Source: Gammaproteobacteria bacterium
GTDB lineage: Bacteria; Pseudomonadota; Gammaproteobacteria; HTCC5015
Reading direction: 5' to 3'
DNA length: 64,000 nucleotides
Assembly: GCA_016928055.1 (NCBI GenBank)
Contig: JAFGLM010000038.1
Span: forward strand, 1 to 64,000
Shown here: positions 51,439 to 61,914 of the stretch, in pieces
Numbering within the stretch: the first letter of the stretch is position 1
Layout: every line of letters starts with the position of its first letter
Translations under genes and position numbers: made by a program
The notes under the pieces: model-generated
The model's input: the letters and a program-made list of their open reading frames with translations, nothing else
What the model was told of the DNA's origin: nothing
Database searches by the model: none

Positions 51439-52041
51439 ATGGCAAGCGTATCCCCCATTGAATTGTTACGCGAGATAGAAAGTAAAAGTCTCGCTCGCAA
51501 GGCATTGACGGTTGCCGAGCAAACACGCGCCAATGAGTGGCGTGGTGTGGGATTCAAGGTGGGTAATGTTGAGCTGGTTGTGTCGATGCAAACTGTAGTG
51601 GAGGTACTGGATCCCATTCATTGCACGACCGTACCGTCCAGCAAAAACTGGTTCGATGGCATTGCAAACGTGCGTGGGCAGTTGGTGCCGATATCCGATT
51701 TACATAGTTTCCTTTATGGCGAACGACGACCTGAGGATCGTGATACCCGCGTCATCGTATTCAGGTTAGCCAATACTGTAGCCGGTTTGACTGTTAGTGC
51801 AGTAACCGGTATTCGTAGCTTTCCCGAAGATAGCAAGGATCAACGTATGGCGGGGGTGGATGAATCGCTTAAGCCGTTTATCGTTGGTTGCTACCACCGG
51901 GCCGGCGACGATTACCCTATTTTTGATTTTAATCGACTGGTCAGTAACGAGCGTTTTATGCACATTACGGAAGCCACTGACCAGTTATCCAATACAAACC
52001 GATTGACTACTGCCGGCCGTACAGCAAGCGGTAAAGTCTGA
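51439..52041 (+). CDS. pilI: PilI, CheW-like adaptor
   Basis: A 200-residue CheW-domain protein that links the receptor PilJ to the kinase Chp[48 protein letters not shown] and [18 protein letters not shown] are the CheW signature regions. The C-terminal 30 residues are variable. It precedes pilJ by 14 bases. Confidence 0.94.
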   Translation: MASVSPIELLREIESKSLARKALTVAEQTRANEWRGVGFKVGNVELVVSMQTVVEVLDPIHCTTVPSSKNWFDGIANVRGQLVPISDLHSFLYGERRPEDRDTRVIVFRLANTVAGLTVSAVTGIRSFPEDSKDQRMAGVDESLKPFIVGCYHRAGDDYPIFDFNRLVSNERFMHITEATDQLSNTNRLTTAGRTASGKV

Positions 52042-52055
52042 GGGAGAGCAAGACA

Positions 52056-54149
52056 ATGAAACAGAAAAAGTCAAAAGCACCTGGAATCAGGGTTCGTACA
52101 CGGTCCAGCATGACATTGCCTTTGTTAGGTGTGCTCGTAGGTCTCTCTTTGATCTTAATGATCGGGGCGTTCGTATATGTGTATTTTCAGAGCAGCTGGA
52201 ATTCCGAGTACAACTCGCATATCGCGGAACAAAAACTGCTGTCACAGCGTATTGCAACCAGTGCACTGGAGGTGGCCAGCGGTAACGAGGAAGCGTTGGA
52301 TACGCTGCAACGATATCGAGACCGGTATCAAACAACGCTGGATCTGGTTCGGGACGGCAATGTTGCCTCAACGCCGCCACTGCCTGCGTTGCCGGTCGGC
52401 GGTTCCAATGACCCGCTTGGCCAAGCGCAGGACAATCTCACAGCATTATGGGAAGAGTATCGAAGTAATGTTGACTCCATTCTGGAAAAGCGTGCATCAG
52501 TTACCGAGATTGCCGGCCACGTAAAAAATGTATCGGAAGCGTTGGTGCCTTTGAAAAGACTGACCGAAGATATAGCGGCAGCACTCAGTACATCGAACAC
52601 CAATAGTGCCACTCTGTATGTGGCCAGTCGCCAGACGGCGTTTATCGAACGTACCCAGACCAACCTTGAACGTATTTTGACCGGTGGCCAGGAAGCGTCC
52701 ACTGCAGCTGACCAGTTTGGTCGCGATTTCAGATTCTACGCGCGCGTTATGGACGGCCTGATTAACGGCAGTCGTGACCTGGATATTCAACGCGTCAGAT
52801 CTGCTGATGTGCAGAACATGCTGGTCGAAGCACAGGAAATTTATAACCGTGTGCAAACCAGTGTGACCGGTATTCTGGATAACGCCCCTATTTTGGCGGA
52901 AGTAAAAGACGCTGCCGCGGCGGTACAGATTATTGCGCCGGAAGTGCTGGATGGCGGTTCGCAAATGGAAGAGGCGCTCAATCAGAAGTTAGGGAACCGG
53001 GTGATCTATTTTGCGGCGGCGGGTGGTCTCTCGTTTGGTATAGCAGCCTTCTTGTTGGTGATCATGGCATTGGTCCTGATTGGTGGTGCACGTCGTCGTG
53101 CAGCAGATTCATTAACAATCAATCAGCGCAATCAGGAAGCGATTTTGCGTTTGCTGGATGAAATGACGGCATTATCCGATGGTGATTTAACGGCACACGC
53201 CACTGTGACGGAAGATATTACCGGCGCTATCGCGGACTCGGTTAATTTCTCCATCGACGCTTTACGTAACCTGGTAGAAGCCATTAACAATACCGTGGTG
53301 CGTGTATCGCAATCATCTGAACACACGCAGGCGATTGCTACCCGGCTGGCGGATGCTTCCAATCAGCAGGCGGCGGAAATTGCCACTACCACTGATGCTA
53401 TTTCGCAAATGGCGCGCACCATGGAACACGTGTCCAAGAACGCGGAAACATCGGCCGATGTGGCGCTGAAATCAGTGGAAATCGCCAACCGTGGTGCTGA
53501 AACCGTACGCCGTAATATCAATGGTATGGATTCGATTCGCGAAACCATTCAGGAAACCTCAAAACGTATCAAGCGACTCGGCGAAAGCTCGCAACAGATC
53601 GGTGAAATCGTATCGCTGATTACCGATATTGCCGACCGTACTAATATTCTGGCGTTGAACGCGGCGATTCAGGCGTCATCGGCCGGTGAGGCGGGACGAG
53701 GTTTTGCAGTGGTTGCGGACGAAGTACAGAGACTGGCGGAACGTGCCGGTAATGCAACCAAGCAGATCTCGGCGCTGGTGGAAACCATTCAGACCGATAC
53801 CAACGAAGCGGTTAGTTCCATGGAACAAAGTACTGCAGGTGTGGTGACCGGGGCCAAGCTGGCGGAGGATGCGGGTAATGCGCTGAACGAAATCGAGTCG
53901 GTATCGAAACAACTGGCCGACCTGATTACCAGTATTTCCAGAGATGCGAGTGAACAGGCCAGCGCTGCGGTGAATATTTCCGAGTCCATGAATGTTATCA
54001 AGCGCATCACCATGGAAACGTCGGAAGGTACCACTGATACAGCCAAGTCAATTGCCAATCTGACCGAACTTGCAAACGAGCTGCGTACTTCGGTTGCCGG
54101 CTTCAAGCTGCCTGATTCGGCTGATTTTCTGGCTGCGGTTAACGAGTAG
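52056..54149 (+). CDS. pilJ: PilJ, methyl-accepting chemoreceptor of the Pil-Chp system
   Basis: A 697-residue chemoreceptor. Membrane segments are near residues 21-45 and 318-345, enclosing a helical periplasmic sensor. A HAMP-like linker leads to the signalling domain with the hairpin tip [17 protein letters not shown] and [19 protein letters not shown]. It senses pilus tension and surface contact in Pseudomonas. No pilK methyltransferase follows it, unlike the Pseudomonas operon, so adaptation may be provided from elsewhere or be absent. Confidence 0.94.
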   Translation: MKQKKSKAPGIRVRTRSSMTLPLLGVLVGLSLILMIGAFVYVYFQSSWNSEYNSHIAEQKLLSQRIATSALEVASGNEEALDTLQRYRDRYQTTLDLVRDGNVASTPPLPALPVGGSNDPLGQAQDNLTALWEEYRSNVDSILEKRASVTEIAGHVKNVSEALVPLKRLTEDIAAALSTSNTNSATLYVASRQTAFIERTQTNLERILTGGQEASTAADQFGRDFRFYARVMDGLINGSRDLDIQRVRSADVQNMLVEAQEIYNRVQTSVTGILDNAPILAEVKDAAAAVQIIAPEVLDGGSQMEEALNQKLGNRVIYFAAAGGLSFGIAAFLLVIMALVLIGGARRRAADSLTINQRNQEAILRLLDEMTALSDGDLTAHATVTEDITGAIADSVNFSIDALRNLVEAINNTVVRVSQSSEHTQAIATRLADASNQQAAEIATTTDAISQMARTMEHVSKNAETSADVALKSVEIANRGAETVRRNINGMDSIRETIQETSKRIKRLGESSQQIGEIVSLITDIADRTNILALNAAIQASSAGEAGRGFAVVADEVQRLAERAGNATKQISALVETIQTDTNEAVSSMEQSTAGVVTGAKLAEDAGNALNEIESVSKQLADLITSISRDASEQASAAVNISESMNVIKRITMETSEGTTDTAKSIANLTELANELRTSVAGFKLPDSADFLAAVNE

Positions 54150-54186
54150 TTTTGTGACGGATTGAGTTTCGGCTCAGGTACAACCT

Positions 54187-57100
54187 ATGCAACTTGGTAA
54201 CACAGTCCATTTCAATTCCTTCAAGTGGGTTAAGGAAGAGCTGCGGCAGTTGTTGCTGGATGTGCAACGGCGGTTGGAAGAGTATGTAAATGATTCGGCT
54301 GATGTTAATAAGTTAGACGAAATTATCGTAGCGCTGCGTCAGGTACGTGGCACCCTGTCTCTGGTCGAGATATATGGTGCAGCGTTGCTGAGCGAAGAAA
54401 TGGAAATGGTGGCACGCGCACTGAAAAGCGATGAGATTGCCAATCGTGAGAGTGCGTTTGAAGTTCTGCTGAATGCTTCCATAAAATTACCCGACTATCT
54501 CGATAGTCTGGCAGCCGGTAATAAAGATGTACCGATGGTGTTATTGCCATTACTGAATGACCTGCGTGCCTGCCGTAATGCCAGCCTGCTATCTGAAAAT
54601 GTATTATTTTTCCCCGACGTAACGGTTGCTACCGGTGCTTATGAGGGCGCTGCTGAAGCTGCGCAGGAAGACAAGAAAAAAGAAGATCCGGTTGAGTTGG
54701 CACGCAAGGTGCGACAGTTCTATCAGCTGGGATTACTGGGTTGGTTTCGCAATGATCATGCCGATGAAGCGTTTAAACGCATGCATAAAGTTATCTCGCG
54801 TTTGCGTGAAGCCAGTCGTGGTGATCGTAGTCGACGTTTATGGTGGGTGGCACTGGCGATCGTGGAAGCGCTGCAAAAAAACGGTGTTGAAAGCAGCGTT
54901 GCACTGAAGTCATTGATGGGTAAAGTTGATCGTCAGATCAAGCAGTTGGCCGAGCTGGGCGCGGAAGAATTCGAAAAAACATTACCGGATGAACTAACCA
55001 AAAATATTCTTTATTACGTTGCCCGTTCCAAGCCTGTTACTAAAACGGTGCGGCGCGTTCAAACCGATTTTAATCTGGAAAAATATTTGCCGGATGATTC
55101 CGATTTGGCCAGCGCTGAGCAAAGACTCGGTGGACCAAATCAGGAATTGCTTGATCGAGTTGCGGCCGCGATTCAGGAAGATATTAATCAGGCCAAGGAT
55201 GCAATTGAAGTCTATTTGCACGGCGATCGTAATAATTTCGATCAACTCCGATTGATTCAACCGATTTATTCAAAGATTGGCGATACCCTCGGAATGCTGG
55301 GGATGGGGCGTGCACGTGAAAATGTGTTAATGGAGCGCTCCAATCTTGAAGCTGCTGTTAACGAACAGAAAGCACCCAGCGAAGACACTATGATGTCTAT
55401 CGCCAGCGTGTTGTTGGGAGTTGAAAACGAACTTGAGGCCTATGTCAGTCGTCGCGCTGATTCGTTCCTGAATATTACCGGCGCCATCGAAGCGCAGAGT
55501 CAGACTCCGCAAGCGATAGCCGAAAACCAGAAAGTATTGGGTAGTCTGGTTAACGAAGCACTAAAAAATATGGCGCAGGTCAAGGATGCGTTTCTAACAT
55601 TCATTGACCGGCCTGATGATGATAACGCCCTGCGACCGGTACCGGGAATACTTAAAGAACTTGGCGGTGCCATGTTCGTTGATCCGCTGGATAATGCGCG
55701 TTCATTGATTGATGATCTGGCAGCGTACTTCAGTGCTTCACTGATTAAGGAACACAGGGATCCCGACGAAGAAGAACAGGATGTGTTTGCCGATGTTATA
55801 ACCAACATTGAATGTTTTCTGGAAGCGGTTGCTGAAAACAGGGTTGATAGCGAACTGTATATTTCGGCCGCGCAAGAGGCACTCAATAAACTGCAGCAAT
55901 TCACCGGCACACCCGGCCGCGTTAGGGCCTCGGTCGAAGAGGGGGTACAGATATTAACGGATGACCTGAAAAGTCAGACCGAGCTGGTGGATGCAGAAGA
56001 TAGCCCGCTTGAAGAACTGGTTATCGAAGACGTTGATTTGCAGCCTGCTCCGATGCCTAAGCGTGCTACCTCAACTCGATCGCGTGGAATTGCACTCAAA
56101 GATGTCAGCGAATTGCAGATCATCGGCGAGGATTCAGACGAGGACATTATTGACGTCTTTATTGAAGAGGCGTTGGAAGAATTGCAGAAAGTGGGTAGTT
56201 TATTTCCAGCCTGGCGTGCAGACCCAAGTGATCGGGAATCGTTAACCACTATCCGTCGCTCGTTTCATACACTTAAAGGAAGCGGTCGTCTGATCGGGGC
56301 AACTCTGATTGGTGAGTTTTCCTGGGCGCTGGAAAATATGCTGAACCGTTATATCGACGGCACCATCACGGAAACGCCTGCGATGTTTGATGTCATTGAT
56401 GAAGGCATCACCGTCCTGCCGCAATTGATTGAGCAAATTCGTGGTAATCAGCAACCGGTTGAAAATATCGCTGAATTGATGCAGCAGGCTGCCGAAATCG
56501 CGGCCGGCGATATAGATTCGCAGGCAGCATCTTCCATGCCGGCACCTGCGGTGCCGGCCGACTCTGAGGTGACCGGCGCACGCAAAAAAAAACCCGACCA
56601 GGAAGAATTGATCATTGAGTCGGATTTGCCGGATCTGGATATGTTCGGCGACGAGCCGACCGTTATTGATGACGGCGAAGATATACAGTTTGCACTCGAT
56701 GACCTGATTAGTTCTACGGGTGGCGAAGATGAGATCATTCTCGAAGATGCTGATGCGACCGATTCGCTAGAACGGATAAATACCGGCGCAACCTCCAATC
56801 TGGAATTGCCCGAAATCGATATGACCGGCGCCAATGATCAGGCGCCGGATCTTGATAACGTTGAAACTGCCGAATACACCGAGATGCCGCCGGCGGGGTA
56901 TTCTGCAGAGAGCAAAAAATCCAAATCATCATCTGATCGTTTTGAAGATTTTGATGATTTGGGCATGCAAACCGACATTACTCTGCTTGGAATTTTCTCT
57001 GATGAAGCCGAAACACATATGGCGGAAATCAAACGCATCAGCGAAAAAGCCAGACTGGGTTCATTGTCGGCGAAAGATAATGAGTCTCTGATACGTTCCT

Positions 57101-59799
57101 TACATACCTTGCACGGAAGTGCACGCACAGCAAAATTTCTTAGTATTGCCGAAAAGGCCAAGTTACTGGAACAGCATGCCAATAATCTCTCCGATATGGC
57201 TACCTCATGGTCGGACGAAGAATTGGATTTACTCGATGAAGCGGTTGTTTATATTAAAAAATGTATCGCACATTTACATGAACATACTGCTGAGTTGATT
57301 GATGGCACGTCGCTTGAAGAGAGATTGAAAGATTGTGTTGACGCCAGTTCGCAGGAACTGGATCGCGTTCATTCGGAGAAAATAGATAATACTGGTTATG
57401 TAGAGCCGCTTGAACTGGATACCGAATTAATAGAAGTCTTTCTGGAAGAAGCACCGGATCTGGTTAATATTGTTGAAAAGAAATTATTAGAATGGAAAAA
57501 CAATAATTACAACCCGGCACCTATTACCGATATTATGCGTCAACTGCATACCCTCAAGGGTTCGGCGCGTATGGCCAGCCTCTCTGATATCGGCGATTTA
57601 AGTCATGCGCTCGAATCTTTATTTATCGCCATAACCTCTGACAAATTACCGATCAGTGATGCAGTCGTTGCACTGTTAACTGATGCGGTTGACCGTCTGA
57701 TGGGTATGATGGATGTATTGTTGCAGGGCCGTATCCCAACCATACCGAAAGAATATATCCAGGGTCTGGAAGACGTACGCCTGTGGAAGGTCGAACCGGA
57801 AGATACCATGGCTTTGCGTCTTGCTGATGTTATCGATCGTATGGATGCAAAGGATGATGCTGATGCAGATAAAGCGAAGCTGACGCCTGTTGCATTGTCG
57901 GATTTCGATGCGCCTGCATTTGTAGCTGAAACGACTCCTGTTGAACAAGTGTCTGCCGCGGCACCGCAACAGGAACAGATACGCGTACGTGCAGATAAAC
58001 TGGATGCGTTGGTGAACTATGCCGGCGAGGTCAATATTTATCACTCACGGCTGGGTCAGTATGTTATCGATCTGGGATTTAACCTTGGCGAACTGGAACA
58101 GACCGTTGCGCGATTGCATCGTCAACTGCGTGATATGGAAATCCAGACTGAAGCACAAATTGCCTCACGCATGGCGCACGAGGCGGAAAATCCGTACGAG
58201 GATTTCGATCCACTGGAAATGGATCGCTACTCGCATATGCAGCAGTTATCGCGTTCATTGTCAGAAAGCGCGAGTGACCTGGACAATATTCGCGGTATTC
58301 TGACCGACCTGGTGCAGAATTCGGAAGTGGTTTTGCAGCAGCAGTCACGCGTCAGCACCGATTTACAGGAAGAGCTGTTGCAAACACGCATGGTCAAATT
58401 TGAAGGTCTGGCTTCGCGACTGCGCAGAATTGTCAGGCAGACTGCGTTGCAACTGGATAAGAAAGTCGAGTTGAATATTATTGGCGCAGAAAATGAAATT
58501 GATCGCAGTGTTCAGGAACGTATGCTGGCGCCGTTGGAACATATGCTGCGAAATGCCGTGTATCACGGTATTGAAAGTACAGAAGAACGTATTTCAGCGG
58601 GCAAACCGGAAGTCGGCACCATCCGTCTGGATATTGGTAGAGATGGTTCTTATATCATCCTCAATGTCTCCGATGATGGAGGCGGTATTGATGTTGCACG
58701 TATTCGTCGCAAAGCGATGCAAATGGGTTTGTTGGAAGCTGATGAAGAAAAAAGCAACCAGGAAATCATGCAATATATTTTGCATGATGGATTTACTACC
58801 GCGGAAAACGTGTCGCAGATTGCCGGACGCGGTGTTGGTCTTGATGTTGTTCACAACGAAATCACGCAGCTTGGCGGTAATTTAACCATCAGCTCGGAAC
58901 CGAATCGGGGCACGGTCTTCAGCGTTCGGTTGCCGTTAACACTGGCCATAAACCAGGCCTTGCTGGTTACACTTGAAGAAGATATTTACGCGATTCCATT
59001 AACGGCGATTGAAGGTGTCGCATTATTAAGTCGACAGGAAGTTGAAGAAAATCTAACCGGTAGACGCAAAGATTATGAATATGCCGGTAATACATACGAT
59101 ATGTATTATCTCGGTACATTGATGGGTATGGGGTTACCGTCAGTGTTGGCGATGGAAGGCCGATTCCCATTATTACTTATGCGCGCCGGCGGCCGCCGTA
59201 TTGGTGTACATATGGAATCCATGCTCGGCCGTCGTGAAATTGTGGTGAAGCCGGTTGGTCCGCAAATTACCGCAGTACCGGGTATTTCCGGTGCAACCAT
59301 TCTGGCTGATGGGCGAGTTGCTTTGATTCTGGATATTGCTGGTTTGGTGGGTGGTGGCGGAGCAGCCGAGCTGACTTACGAACCTGAGCACACCACTTTA
59401 CCGTTCGATAAGCCTGATAATGAATTAACGGTTATGGTGGTTGACGATTCCATTACGATTCGTAAAGTTACCGCGCGCATACTCAGTCGCCATGGTTTGA
59501 AAGTAATCACTGCAAAAGATGGATTGGATGCCGTGCAACAGTGTCAGGAAATGACACCGGATCTATTCCTGATGGATATTGAAATGCCGCGTATGGATGG
59601 CTTTGAATTGGCCACACACGTTCGCGCTGATGTGCGTTTGCAGGGCATACCGATCATCATGATTACTTCACGAACCGGCGAAAAGCATCGTGATCGCGCA
59701 CGCGAAATAGGCGTTGATAAATATCTGGGTAAACCGTTCCAGGAAGCTGAGTTAATGCAGGAAATTAATAACTTGCTCGATCGCGAAGCAACCGCATAG
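54187..59799 (+). CDS. chpA: ChpA (PilL), hybrid chemotaxis histidine kinase
   Basis: An 1870-residue CheA-type kinase. The N-terminal 550 residues are FimL/Hpt-like without phospho-histidines. Three Hpt domains with HTLKGS- or HTLHGS-type motifs place phospho-histidines at His694, His973 and His1121. The dimerisation and ATPase part has the N-box (HMLRNAVYHGIE, His1452), G1 DDGGGID (1496) and G2 GRGVGLDVV (about 1547), followed by a CheW-like domain. A receiver domain at 1748-1865 has acidic pocket Asp1753-1754 and acceptor Asp1797. It is smaller than P. aeruginosa ChpA, which has more Xpt domains. The partners PilG, PilH, PilI and PilJ precede it. Confidence 0.95.
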   Translation: MQLGNTVHFNSFKWVKEELRQLLLDVQRRLEEYVNDSADVNKLDEIIVALRQVRGTLSLVEIYGAALLSEEMEMVARALKSDEIANRESAFEVLLNASIKLPDYLDSLAAGNKDVPMVLLPLLNDLRACRNASLLSENVLFFPDVTVATGAYEGAAEAAQEDKKKEDPVELARKVRQFYQLGLLGWFRNDHADEAFKRMHKVISRLREASRGDRSRRLWWVALAIVEALQKNGVESSVALKSLMGKVDRQIKQLAELGAEEFEKTLPDELTKNILYYVARSKPVTKTVRRVQTDFNLEKYLPDDSDLASAEQRLGGPNQELLDRVAAAIQEDINQAKDAIEVYLHGDRNNFDQLRLIQPIYSKIGDTLGMLGMGRARENVLMERSNLEAAVNEQKAPSEDTMMSIASVLLGVENELEAYVSRRADSFLNITGAIEAQSQTPQAIAENQKVLGSLVNEALKNMAQVKDAFLTFIDRPDDDNALRPVPGILKELGGAMFVDPLDNARSLIDDLAAYFSASLIKEHRDPDEEEQDVFADVITNIECFLEAVAENRVDSELYISAAQEALNKLQQFTGTPGRVRASVEEGVQILTDDLKSQTELVDAEDSPLEELVIEDVDLQPAPMPKRATSTRSRGIALKDVSELQIIGEDSDEDIIDVFIEEALEELQKVGSLFPAWRADPSDRESLTTIRRSFHTLKGSGRLIGATLIGEFSWALENMLNRYIDGTITETPAMFDVIDEGITVLPQLIEQIRGNQQPVENIAELMQQAAEIAAGDIDSQAASSMPAPAVPADSEVTGARKKKPDQEELIIESDLPDLDMFGDEPTVIDDGEDIQFALDDLISSTGGEDEIILEDADATDSLERINTGATSNLELPEIDMTGANDQAPDLDNVETAEYTEMPPAGYSAESKKSKSSSDRFEDFDDLGMQTDITLLGIFSDEAETHMAEIKRISEKARLGSLSAKDNESLIRSLHTLHGSARTAKFLSIAEKAKLLEQHANNLSDMATSWSDEELDLLDEAVVYIKKCIAHLHEHTAELIDGTSLEERLKDCVDASSQELDRVHSEKIDNTGYVEPLELDTELIEVFLEEAPDLVNIVEKKLLEWKNNNYNPAPITDIMRQLHTLKGSARMASLSDIGDLSHALESLFIAITSDKLPISDAVVALLTDAVDRLMGMMDVLLQGRIPTIPKEYIQGLEDVRLWKVEPEDTMALRLADVIDRMDAKDDADADKAKLTPVALSDFDAPAFVAETTPVEQVSAAAPQQEQIRVRADKLDALVNYAGEVNIYHSRLGQYVIDLGFNLGELEQTVARLHRQLRDMEIQTEAQIASRMAHEAENPYEDFDPLEMDRYSHMQQLSRSLSESASDLDNIRGILTDLVQNSEVVLQQQSRVSTDLQEELLQTRMVKFEGLASRLRRIVRQTALQLDKKVELNIIGAENEIDRSVQERMLAPLEHMLRNAVYHGIESTEERISAGKPEVGTIRLDIGRDGSYIILNVSDDGGGIDVARIRRKAMQMGLLEADEEKSNQEIMQYILHDGFTTAENVSQIAGRGVGLDVVHNEITQLGGNLTISSEPNRGTVFSVRLPLTLAINQALLVTLEEDIYAIPLTAIEGVALLSRQEVEENLTGRRKDYEYAGNTYDMYYLGTLMGMGLPSVLAMEGRFPLLLMRAGGRRIGVHMESMLGRREIVVKPVGPQITAVPGISGATILADGRVALILDIAGLVGGGGAAELTYEPEHTTLPFDKPDNELTVMVVDDSITIRKVTARILSRHGLKVITAKDGLDAVQQCQEMTPDLFLMDIEMPRMDGFELATHVRADVRLQGIPIIMITSRTGEKHRDRAREIGVDKYLGKPFQEAELMQEINNLLDREATA

Positions 59800-59812
59800 T
59801 TAAAGGCATCTT

Positions 59813-60271
59813 ATGGCAGAAGAAAAACAAAATATTGACTGCATATTACTGCCGCAATTTAATTTGAATTTGTTATTGCCCCGAGCGAGCATCGTTCAGG
59901 TTATCGAAAGCGAACAGCTGGATATCGTCGTTGATTTACAGGGCGGTATGTTGGGAAAACTGCAGTGGCACGGATGGACGGTACCGTTGTTGTCATTTGA
60001 ATCTGTTGCCAATGGAACCATCCCTAAGTTTAATCGAGAAACCAAATCGGCGATTGTGCATTCGTTAATGGATGATGCGGTAACACCGTTTATTGCCTTA
60101 ACTTTACAGGGTTCCCCGCAGGCTATTGAAATCAACAGTAAGAACACCAAAATGGTAACGGGTTTTGTTCCGAATGATTTCATAAAAAGCAAGGTTATTA
60201 TCAATGCGGAATTGGAAGCTTATATTCCGGAGTTGCCGGTGTTGGTGACTTATGCAGTGCAGTTCCTGTAA
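59813..60271 (+). CDS. chpC: ChpC-like CheW-domain protein
   Basis: A 152-residue CheW-like adaptor: DCILLPQFNLNLLLPRASIVQVIES, LGKLQWHGWTVPLLSFE and VTGFVPNDFI fit a short CheW domain. It closes the Pil-Chp operon, 13 bases after chpA. In Pseudomonas ChpC couples additional input to ChpA. No chpB methylesterase lies between chpA and this gene. Confidence 0.88.
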   Translation: MAEEKQNIDCILLPQFNLNLLLPRASIVQVIESEQLDIVVDLQGGMLGKLQWHGWTVPLLSFESVANGTIPKFNRETKSAIVHSLMDDAVTPFIALTLQGSPQAIEINSKNTKMVTGFVPNDFIKSKVIINAELEAYIPELPVLVTYAVQFL

Positions 60272-60292
60272 GAAAACAGTAACAACTGCTGT

Positions 60293-61024
60293 TTATTTTA
60301 AATCGCCTAATTCAGCCTGAATAATTGCCAATGCCGCCACGCCTGCGGTTTCGGTTCTGAGTATTCTGGGTCCGAGGCCGACACGCTGATAGCCGGTTTT
60401 ACATGCCATCTCAATTTCATGCCGACATAGTCCGCCTTCCGGACCGATCAATATCTCGATTTTTCCGTTGGACGATACTGAGCTTTTCAAGGATTGCTCC
60501 GAGCTTGGGTCGAGTACAAAGCCTTTTGTGGATATATCACGGTTGCTCAGATAATCGCTTAAGGGGCGCGTGGCTGCCAGTATTGGTAATCGACAACGAC
60601 CCGATTGCTCACACGCACTGATAACGATACCTTGCCAGTGCTGCTGTTTTTTTTCTGCACGCTCAGTATCCAAAGCTTTCATGCTGCGCTCGCAATATAT
60701 CGGAGCAATACAGCCCACACCAAGTTCAACGGCTTTCTGAATCGCCCAATCCATACGATCGCCACGGCAGACGCCCTGAGCCAGCGTGATGTGAAGCGGT
60801 GATTCACGAAAAGCATTTTGAACGTTTGTTATAAATGCGGTGATGGTTTTACCATGAATGGTCAGAGTGGCGGGATACTCTTTATCATCGCCATTAAACA
60901 GAATGACCTCGTTACCGGATTGCATACGCAAGACATTGAGCAAATGATGCGATGCACGTTGATCCAGCGATATGTTGCTGCCGACAGAGAGTTGACCGGC
61001 CTGATAAATTCGGTTTGAGGACAT
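60293..61024 (-). CDS. rsmE: RsmE, 16S rRNA m3U1498 methyltransferase
   Basis: A 243-residue SPOUT methyltransferase. An N-terminal PUA-like part (RIYQAGQLSVGSNISLD, LRMQSGNEVILFNG) precedes the knotted SAM domain with LIGPEGGLCRHEIEMA and GLGPRILRTETAGVAAL. It methylates U1498 of 16S rRNA. It is convergent with chpC, 21 bases away; that gap contains a small AAACAG...CTGTTT hairpin which could be a weak bidirectional terminator. Confidence 0.95.
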   Translation of the reverse strand: MSSNRIYQAGQLSVGSNISLDQRASHHLLNVLRMQSGNEVILFNGDDKEYPATLTIHGKTITAFITNVQNAFRESPLHITLAQGVCRGDRMDWAIQKAVELGVGCIAPIYCERSMKALDTERAEKKQQHWQGIVISACEQSGRCRLPILAATRPLSDYLSNRDISTKGFVLDPSSEQSLKSSVSSNGKIEILIGPEGGLCRHEIEMACKTGYQRVGLGPRILRTETAGVAALAIIQAELGDLK

Positions 61025-61152
61025 AAATTAAGAACCATCACTAAAAGCCTGCTGCCAATAGTCTACACCAGACGGCTAATTACATATAAAGGTTTACGGG
61101 AATTTCGATTGTACAGGTATAATTTGCTTTATTCGTCGGGGAGTGTAATAAG

Positions 61153-61554
61153 ATGAGAGCCGTAATTGAAGTCAATCCTGCCGATTCAGTGATACGGGTT
61201 CGCTTCCTGGAAAAATTCAGTATGGAGGATTACCGGAATTTTTACCGGAACCTGATCAATCGAGAAGATTTTAAATCCGGCAACCATATGATCTGGGATA
61301 TACGGGCGCTGGATATCAGCATGATGTCCGCAGAGCTGATTAAAGAAATCGGCTCCATATCAGTGTTGTATGCCAAACAAAGAGGGCGTGGCAAGACCGC
61401 TTTTGTGGTTGGTTCGGATTTTCAGTTTGGTACTGCCAGGATGTTTGATTCTTCACATATCGGTTTGATTCCTGCAATATTTCGTCCCTTCAAGACCATG
61501 GAAGAGGCTGAAAAATGGGTGAAGGATGACAACGATATGGGTTATGGCGATTAA
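61153..61554 (+). CDS. STAS/SpoIIAA-like protein
   Basis: A 133-residue protein resembling the SpoIIAA-like (STAS-fold) group: IRVRFLEKFSMEDYRNFYRNLI, HMIWDIRALDISMMSAELIKEIG and KTAFVVGSDFQFGTARMF. It has no membrane segment. A signalling or lipid-associated role is common in the fold, but the function here is unknown. It starts 129 bases from the divergent rsmE. Confidence 0.65.
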   Translation: MRAVIEVNPADSVIRVRFLEKFSMEDYRNFYRNLINREDFKSGNHMIWDIRALDISMMSAELIKEIGSISVLYAKQRGRGKTAFVVGSDFQFGTARMFDSSHIGLIPAIFRPFKTMEEAEKWVKDDNDMGYGD

Positions 61555-61586
61555 CACTAAATAATTGATAACTAAGAGCACCATTG

Positions 61587-61799
61587 ATGCAAACATCTGA
61601 AAAACGACTGGATGAGCTGGAGATAAAAGTCTCTTATCAGGAAGACCTGATGCAGGAACTGAATGCGATCATAAGCAACCAGCAAAAAACGATTGATCGT
61701 TTGGAGAATACTCTCAAACTTATAACGGAACGAATAAACGAGCTATCTGTGAGTTTGCCGGGCAATCCGATTGCAGAAGAAAAACCACCGCATTATTAA
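61587..61799 (+). CDS. slyX: SlyX-family small coiled-coil protein
   Basis: A 70-residue coiled-coil protein: LDELEIKVSYQEDLMQELNAII and QQKTIDRLENTLKLITERINEL form heptads, ending in the conserved PPHY motif. The function is unknown. ATG 61587 is chosen over TTG 61584. Confidence 0.9.
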   Translation: MQTSEKRLDELEIKVSYQEDLMQELNAIISNQQKTIDRLENTLKLITERINELSVSLPGNPIAEEKPPHY

Positions 61800-61914
61800 C
61801 ACAAAGACGATTTATATTTTGTTCGCTTCTTTGAAAACGTATATTTATTAAAGTGACCCCAGTATTTTCCGCTAACCAGATACTAAAGGCTCGTTGTGAA
61901 CCGGAGGCGTTATC

